Origin: Streptomyces sp. NBC_00461
GTDB taxonomy: Bacteria; Actinomycetota; Actinomycetes; Streptomycetales; Streptomycetaceae
Reading direction: 5' to 3'
Assembly (NCBI RefSeq): GCF_036013935.1
Contig: NZ_CP107902.1
Location: 8,403,001-8,467,000 of the forward strand
Length of the DNA: 64,000 bases
Part shown: one piece after another, positions 59,753-64,000 of the stretch
Numbering within the stretch: the stretch's first letter is position 1
Layout: each line of letters opens with the position of its first letter
The notes under the pieces: model-generated
The model's database searches: none
Seen by the model: the letters and a program-made list of their open reading frames with translations, nothing else
Told to the model about the DNA's origin: nothing
Translations under genes and position numbers: made by a program

Positions 59753-60658
59753 ATGCCCGCGAAGGGTAAGCACCGCCGCCCGAAGCCCCAGCGCTTCACC
59801 CGTTCCATCGCCGTCGCCGGTACCGGTGGCGCCGCACTCGCACTACCGCTCATGGGTGCCACCGGCGCCCATGCCGCAACAACGCAGTCTGTTTCCCAGT
59901 CGGTTTCGCAAAAGACCGTCCAGTCCCTTCCGGCCGTGGAGAAGAAGGCGGCCGAGAAGAAGAGCGCCGCGCACCACGCGGGCGTGCGGACCTATTCGGT
60001 GCGGGGCGGCGACTACCTTTCGAAGATCGCCGACCAGCAGCACGTCGCCGGCGGCTGGAAGAAGCTCTACTCGGACAACCGCCGGGCCGTCGGCGGCGAT
60101 CCGTCGCTGATCCACCCGGGCCTGAAGCTCACGCTCGGCAAGAAGGCCACCGCGACCACCAAGTCGTCGTCCCGGCCGTCTTCTTCGTCCGCGCCCAAGG
60201 CGTCCTCGTCCTCGAACAAGACGACCGCCACGCAGACCTCCACCGCCACCGGCTTCACCCTCCCGGTGTCGGGCGCCACCATCGGCACCGGCTACCACGT
60301 GCCTGGCAGCATGTGGTCCAGCGGGTACCACACCGGCGTCGACTTCGTCGTCCCGACGGGCACCCCGGTCAAGGCCGTCGGTGCGGGCACGGTCGTTTCC
60401 GCGGGCTGGGGCGGCGCGTACGGCAACCAGGTCGTCATCAAGCTCGCCGACGGCTACTACGCGCAGTACGGCCACCTCTCCCAGCTCTCCGTCTCGGCCG
60501 GCCAGACCGTGACCGAGGGGCAGCAGCTCGGTCTCTCCGGCGCGACCGGCAACGTGACCGGCCCGCACCTGCACTTCGAGATCCGCACCACGCCGGACTA
60601 CGGCTCCGACGTCGACCCGGTCGCCTACCTCCGATCCAAGGGCGTAGCGGTCGGCTGA
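59753..60658 (+). CDS. Secreted LysM + M23 cell-wall endopeptidase
   Basis: The 301-residue protein has a basic n-region and hydrophobic core (IAVAGTGGAALALPLMGATG, cleaved near HAATT), a LysM-like domain (YSVRGGDYLSKIADQQHVAG then GWKKLYSDN) around 80-130, a Ser/Thr-rich linker (140-170), and an M23 domain with zinc ligands in YHTGVDFVVPTGTPV and GPHLHFEIRTTP. It cleaves peptidoglycan cross-links. The ydaO riboswitch upstream implies repression by c-di-AMP, placing it in germination or osmotic remodelling. GGAGAGG precedes the ATG. Confidence 0.95.
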   Translation: MPAKGKHRRPKPQRFTRSIAVAGTGGAALALPLMGATGAHAATTQSVSQSVSQKTVQSLPAVEKKAAEKKSAAHHAGVRTYSVRGGDYLSKIADQQHVAGGWKKLYSDNRRAVGGDPSLIHPGLKLTLGKKATATTKSSSRPSSSSAPKASSSSNKTTATQTSTATGFTLPVSGATIGTGYHVPGSMWSSGYHTGVDFVVPTGTPVKAVGAGTVVSAGWGGAYGNQVVIKLADGYYAQYGHLSQLSVSAGQTVTEGQQLGLSGATGNVTGPHLHFEIRTTPDYGSDVDPVAYLRSKGVAVG

Positions 60659-60721
60659 CCCACCGCCGACCGCTCCCGCGCGGCTTCGCCAGTGCGTGGG
60701 GACGCGGCGCCCGTCACGCCG

Positions 60722-60759
60722 CCGAAGGCCGGACCCCGATCCCCGGGTCCGGCCTTCGG
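60722..60759 (+). terminator. 15-bp perfect hairpin after the M23 peptidase
   Basis: CCGAAGGCCGGACCC pairs exactly with GGGTCCGGCCTTCGG across CGATCCCC, 64 nt past the stop. Confidence 0.88.
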
Positions 60760-60946
60760 TGCGTCCGGCTACGCCCGGCCACGTCTGGCTCCGCCTCGCC
60801 GCCGGTGCCGCCCTGGCCGCGCGGTTCGCCCCTCAACATCCCTGATCGGAGGCTTATTCCGGGCTTGGCCAACACTTAGACGTGGCTTATCTCACCGTCC
60901 GTCAACCCTGTATTACGGTCGCGTAGGTCACATTCGAAGGTGAATC

Positions 60947-61774
60947 ATGGTCGATGTGGCAGACGATTCGAAGAGTGACAGCAGATCAGTGATCGGGTCG
61001 TACGTTGCGGTGGGGGACAGCTTCACCGAGGGCGTCGGCGATCCCGGCCCCGACGGTGCGATGGTCGGCTGGGCCGACCGGTTCGCGGTGCTTCTCGCGG
61101 ACCGGAGGCCCGAGGGCGACTTCGGCTACACGAACCTCGCCGTACGCGGCAGACTTCTCGACCAGATCGTGGAGGAGCAGGTCCCGCAAGCCGTCGAGCT
61201 CGCCCCGGACTTGGTCTCCTTCTGTGCGGGCGGCAACGACATCATCAGGCCCGGCACCGACCCCGACGAGGTCGCCGAGCGTTTCGAGCGGGCGATCCTC
61301 CGGCTCACCGAAGCCGTGGGCACCGTCATGGTGACGACCGGCTTCGACACCCGTAACGTTCCCGTGCTCAAGCACCTGCGCGGCAAGATCGCCACCTACA
61401 ACGGTCATGTACGGGCCGTCGCCGACCGGTACGGCTGCCCCGTGCTCGACCTGTGGTCCCTGAAGACCGTCCAGGACCGCCGGGCCTGGGACGACGACCG
61501 GCTCCACCTCTCGCCCGAGGGGCACACGCGCGTGGCGCTGCGCGCCGGGCAGGTTCTCGGCCTGGAGGTCCCGGCCGACCCGGACCAGCCCTGGCCGCTG
61601 CTCCCGCCGCGCGGCACCCTCGATGTCCGGCGGGACGACGTGCACTGGGCGCGCGAGTACCTGGTGCCGTGGATCGGCCGTCGGCTGCGCGGTGAGTCGT
61701 CCGGGGATCACGTCACGGCGAAGGGCGCGCTGTCGCCGGACGACATCAAGATGCGGATCGCTTCGGTCGCCTGA
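60947..61774 (+). CDS. SGNH/GDSL-family hydrolase
   Basis: The 275-residue protein is an SGNH esterase/lipase: block I AVGDSFTEGVGDPGPDGA with nucleophile Ser near residue 26, block III SFCAGGNDIIRPGT with Asn, and block V WDDDRLHLSPEGH with Asp and His. The sequence lacks a signal peptide, so it is probably intracellular. The substrate is unknown; lipase, esterase or carbohydrate-deacetylase activity are all possible. AGGTGA precedes the ATG. Single gene. Confidence 0.92.
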   Translation: MVDVADDSKSDSRSVIGSYVAVGDSFTEGVGDPGPDGAMVGWADRFAVLLADRRPEGDFGYTNLAVRGRLLDQIVEEQVPQAVELAPDLVSFCAGGNDIIRPGTDPDEVAERFERAILRLTEAVGTVMVTTGFDTRNVPVLKHLRGKIATYNGHVRAVADRYGCPVLDLWSLKTVQDRRAWDDDRLHLSPEGHTRVALRAGQVLGLEVPADPDQPWPLLPPRGTLDVRRDDVHWAREYLVPWIGRRLRGESSGDHVTAKGALSPDDIKMRIASVA

Positions 61775-61864
61775 GCGCGGTTGCCGGACGGTGGTGTGCG
61801 GGTTGCTCGAGGGTGTGAAAGCGGTTCGTCTGCCGGTAGTGAGTCCTCGCCCAGTGCGGCGAGC

Positions 61865-62485
61865 TCACTGCTCGGAGGTGGTCAACGCCGCCCGCTCCAG
61901 GCCCAGTTCCCGCGCCAGCGCCTCCTCCACCCACTCCTGCGCCCGCGCGCGGGACACCGCACCGGCGTACGACGTCATCTGAACGGCGAGCCCGTCCAGC
62001 AGGGCCGTCAGTCGCAGAGCCGTACTCTGCGGGTCCGGGCAGCGGAACTCGCCCGCGGCCACGCCCTCAGCTATCACCTCGGCGATCGCAGCTTTCCACT
62101 CCCTGTCGAGGTCCCGTGTGACCTCCTGCAGCGCGGGCTCGCGCAGCGCAGCCGCCCAGCCCTCGATCCACAGGCGCCAGCCCTTGGCCTGGCCCGTCGG
62201 CGCGTACCAGCGCACGGCCGACCGCAGTCGCCGCAGCGCCGTGGTCCGGCGGCCGAGAAGCTTGCGCAGATGCCCGAGGTCGTCCTCGGCCGCGAACGTG
62301 AACGCCGCGGCGACCAGCTTCTCCTTCGTCGAGAAGTGGTACAGCACCAGCGCGTTGCTCACGCCGAGCGCCGAGGCCACGTCGGCGATCCTGACCGCCG
62401 CCACGCCCCGCGCCTCGATCTGCCCGATGGCGGCCCGCAGCAGCTCCTCGCGCCGCTCGGCCACGCTCAACCGCACTCTCGCCAC
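61865..62485 (-). CDS. TetR-family transcriptional repressor
   Basis: The 206-residue protein has an N-terminal TetR HTH (AERREELLRAAIGQIEARGV, then AAVRIADVASALGVSNALVL, YHFSTKEKLVAAAFTF, residues 8-60) and a helical ligand domain (WKAAIAEVIAEGVAAGEFRC, then LRLTALLDGLAVQMTSY). Start GTG 62485 is 6 nt after TAGGGT (62492-62497, minus strand), so leaderless. It is likely autoregulated and may control the neighbouring dehydrogenase. The convergent SGNH gene ends 90 bp away. Confidence 0.92.
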   Translation of the reverse strand: MARVRLSVAERREELLRAAIGQIEARGVAAVRIADVASALGVSNALVLYHFSTKEKLVAAAFTFAAEDDLGHLRKLLGRRTTALRRLRSAVRWYAPTGQAKGWRLWIEGWAAALREPALQEVTRDLDREWKAAIAEVIAEGVAAGEFRCPDPQSTALRLTALLDGLAVQMTSYAGAVSRARAQEWVEEALARELGLERAALTTSEQ

Positions 62486-62491
62486 GCGGTC

Positions 62492-62497
62492 ACCCTA
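62492..62497 (-). promoter_or_regulatory. -10 hexamer TAGGGT for the TetR gene
   Basis: TAGGGT on the minus strand, 6 nt before GTG 62485. It supports a leaderless start. Confidence 0.45.
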
Positions 62498-62710
62498 TTC
62501 CGTCGCCGCTCACGGTGCCGGGCGAGGTCATTACTTGGCGAGTTCGGCCGGGTACAGATCGGGCCACGTGATCGCCGCATCACGCCTCCCCGCATCCGGC
62601 ATCCCGCTCAGGGCGGTGGGCCGTTCGGCGGCCATGAAACCGTGGGTTGTCTGAAGGCCTCCCAGAGCCGGGGGTGAACAGAGCCGAGGACAGCGGTTGG
62701 CGGCCCGTCG

Positions 62711-63889
62711 TCAGCGGTACCAGCCGAACCGTTCCGCGATCACCGGCAGCCGGTCCGCGACGATGGCGTGCGCGGCCGCGCGCGGGGTCGTTCCGTCGGC
62801 CTCCGCGCGGGCCAGCATCTGCTCGATCAGGGCGCGCATCGAGCGGCGGGTGTGGGCGAACGCCTCGTCCGCGTCCGGGCCGATGTCGCCGAACAGGGTC
62901 CACCACCACCAGGCGTTCGTACCGGAGTTGACGACCACGTCGGGCAGCACGGTCACCCCGCGCGCGGCCAGCAGCTCCTCCGCCTCGGGCAGGACGGGCA
63001 TGTTGGCCGCCTCGACGACCCAACGGGCGCTGATCTGCTCCTGGTTGGCGACATCGATCGCGTACGAGACCGCCGCCGGCACGAGCACCTCCGCCTCGGC
63101 CGACAGCCAGGCGTCGCCGGGCAGTTCGCGGTCGTCGGAGCGCAGGACCGTGCGGTCCACGGTGCCGTACGCGTCCCGCGCGGTGAGCAGCGCCTCGACG
63201 TCGAGGCCCGCCGGGTTGGCGATCGTGCCCTTGATGTCGGCGACGGCCACGACGGTGAGCCCCGCGCGCGTGAGGAAGCGTGCCGTGGCCCCGCCCATCG
63301 TGCCCAGCCCCTGCACGGCGACCCGCGCCCGCGCATACGGCACGCCCGCCCGGTCCAGGGCCGCCAGCGCCGACTCGGCGACCCCGCAGCCGCCGGCCAG
63401 CTCGTCCAGGCCGATGCCGTCCACCTCCACCGCGAACGCGTCCGCGAGCCGCCGCCGCGCCGTCGCCTCGTCGTCCAACAGCGGATACACGGCCTGGATG
63501 GACGACACAAGACCCGCTTCCACGGCCGCCCGGTCCACCAGGTCCTGGGTGAGCCCGAGATCCTCTCCGGTGGTCCAGAGGCTCTCGATGTACGGCTTCA
63601 TGGCGCGCAGGTAGCGCACCAGGAGTGTGTACGCCCCCGGGTCCTGGGGATCGCAGTCGATGCCTCCCTTGGCGCCTCCGAGGGGGACGTAGCGGCCCTC
63701 GGGGTTGTAATGCAGCGCCTCTTTCATGGTCATGCCGCGGGCGAGCCCGGCGACCTCGTCCAGGGTGCAGCCCTCGCGCATGCGCAGCCCGCCGCTGGAG
63801 ACGCCGCGCACCAGCCGGTCGACGACCAGGAAACCCTGGCGGCCGGTGAGGTGATCGGTCCACGTGAGCGACATCAGGGGGGCGGTCAT
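62711..63889 (-). CDS. Glu/Leu/Phe/Val dehydrogenase family protein
   Basis: The 392-residue oxidoreductase has the family catalytic block YVPLGGAKGGIDCDPQD with the Lys near residue 75, EDLGLTQDLVDRA, and the NAD-binding Rossmann VAVQGLGTMGGATARFLTRA. In LeuDH/GluDH the conserved K and D are kept, but the amino-acid side-chain pocket cannot be read. GAGGAG lies upstream of ATG 63889. Only 219 bp separate it from the TetR gene. Sequence upstream (63890-64000) holds no credible start for another gene. Confidence 0.9.
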   Translation of the reverse strand: MTAPLMSLTWTDHLTGRQGFLVVDRLVRGVSSGGLRMREGCTLDEVAGLARGMTMKEALHYNPEGRYVPLGGAKGGIDCDPQDPGAYTLLVRYLRAMKPYIESLWTTGEDLGLTQDLVDRAAVEAGLVSSIQAVYPLLDDEATARRRLADAFAVEVDGIGLDELAGGCGVAESALAALDRAGVPYARARVAVQGLGTMGGATARFLTRAGLTVVAVADIKGTIANPAGLDVEALLTARDAYGTVDRTVLRSDDRELPGDAWLSAEAEVLVPAAVSYAIDVANQEQISARWVVEAANMPVLPEAEELLAARGVTVLPDVVVNSGTNAWWWWTLFGDIGPDADEAFAHTRRSMRALIEQMLARAEADGTTPRAAAHAIVADRLPVIAERFGWYR

Positions 63890-64000
63890 GCGATCTCCTC
63901 GCGGATGGTGATCAGGGTGGAAGGTCCGAGGGTGTCGAGGGCCCAGGTGACGCGTGCGCTCGCATGCGAGGAGATCCGCCCACGCGGCCGCTACCCCGGC

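Noticed and set aside
62486..62707. Minus-strand remnant ending AITWPDLYPAELAK at 62532
   Set aside because: Only about 23 codons can be read from an ATG, with no RBS or family match. It could be a degraded tail of an older gene, but this is not supported.
63886..64000. Possible partial gene at the right edge (either strand)
   Set aside because: On the minus strand the frame that ends at 63886 has an in-frame TAG near the edge and no ATG, GTG or TTG after it. On the plus strand ATG 63905 stays open to the edge but has no RBS. The evidence is too weak to call either.
1..64000. Insertion sequences, integrases, attachment sites, prophage genes
   Set aside because: No transposase or integrase motif and no direct-repeat-flanked tRNA end were found. 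Composition is uniform apart from the short tract at 59258-59320.

Overview
The window is high-GC actinobacterial DNA, almost certainly from a Streptomyces chromosome. The evidence is strong third-position GC codon use, GTG and TTG starts, many probable leaderless genes (a TAnnnT hexamer 6-8 nt before the start codon), an SsgA-family sporulation protein, and a complete Streptomyces-type hopanoid cluster. From memory, the gene order follows the S. coelicolor interval running from about SCO6722 (ssgD) through SCO6735 (macrodomain), SCO6745 and SCO6750 (idi) to SCO6759-6771 (hopanoids). I saw no tRNA, rRNA, insertion sequence, prophage or CRISPR array.

Layout. 1-5.5 kb is a housekeeping and stress mixture: ssgD, a secreted YCF48/BNR protein, small hydrophilic and membrane proteins, a YciI protein, endonuclease V, a saccharopine-dehydrogenase-like enoyl reductase, and an MmcQ/YjbR gene broken by a poly-C frameshift. 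5.6-11.5 kb is a beta-oxidation operon (CoA transferase, acyl-CoA dehydrogenase, thiolase, FadB-like fusion) ending in a long hairpin. 11.6-31.7 kb holds mostly single genes: ACT protein, MerR regulator divergent from an AnsP-like permease, a macrodomain protein with a DNA-damage promoter, PfkB kinase, secreted M1 and X-Pro peptidases, D-amino-acid oxidase, ABC-F ATPase, Tex, a 43-residue gene, a GlxA regulator beside a DJ-1 enzyme, an enoyl-CoA hydratase and an HATPase protein. 31.7-34.6 kb has idi, a cation efflux protein and galE.

34.9-41.9 kb is the least understood block. It is a tightly overlapping gene train: CDP-alcohol phosphotransferase, cytidylyltransferase-like enzyme, sn-glycerol-1-phosphate-dehydrogenase-like enzyme, second CDP-alcohol phosphotransferase, glycosyltransferase, and a TagGH-type ABC exporter. 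It is closed by a 15-bp-stem hairpin. It reads as a pathway that builds a polyol-phosphate (possibly glycerol-1-phosphate) and exports a glycosylated phosphodiester product. The product is not known to me.

42.2-55.2 kb is the hopanoid operon: hpnC, hpnD, a 46-codon Cys-Cys-Cys gene, hpnE, a prenyl diphosphate synthase, shc, hpnG, hpnH, ispG, dxs and hpnO. Precursor supply (dxs, ispG, prenyl synthase, with idi nearby), squalene formation (HpnCDE), cyclisation (Shc) and side-chain building (HpnH, HpnG, HpnO) are all present. Its start is preceded by a palindrome and a 21-codon leader ORF that overlaps the hpnC start codon.

55.2-64 kb carries an XRE-cupin regulator with two phased operators and a small membrane partner, a 12-copy octamer repeat, a CX5R phosphatase, an alpha-galactosidase, a ydaO-type c-di-AMP riboswitch ahead of a LysM/M23 cell-wall peptidase, an SGNH hydrolase, a TetR regulator and a Glu/Leu dehydrogenase. 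Three DNA-damage (RecA-NDp/PafBC-type) promoter matches occur in the window: two exact and one near match.
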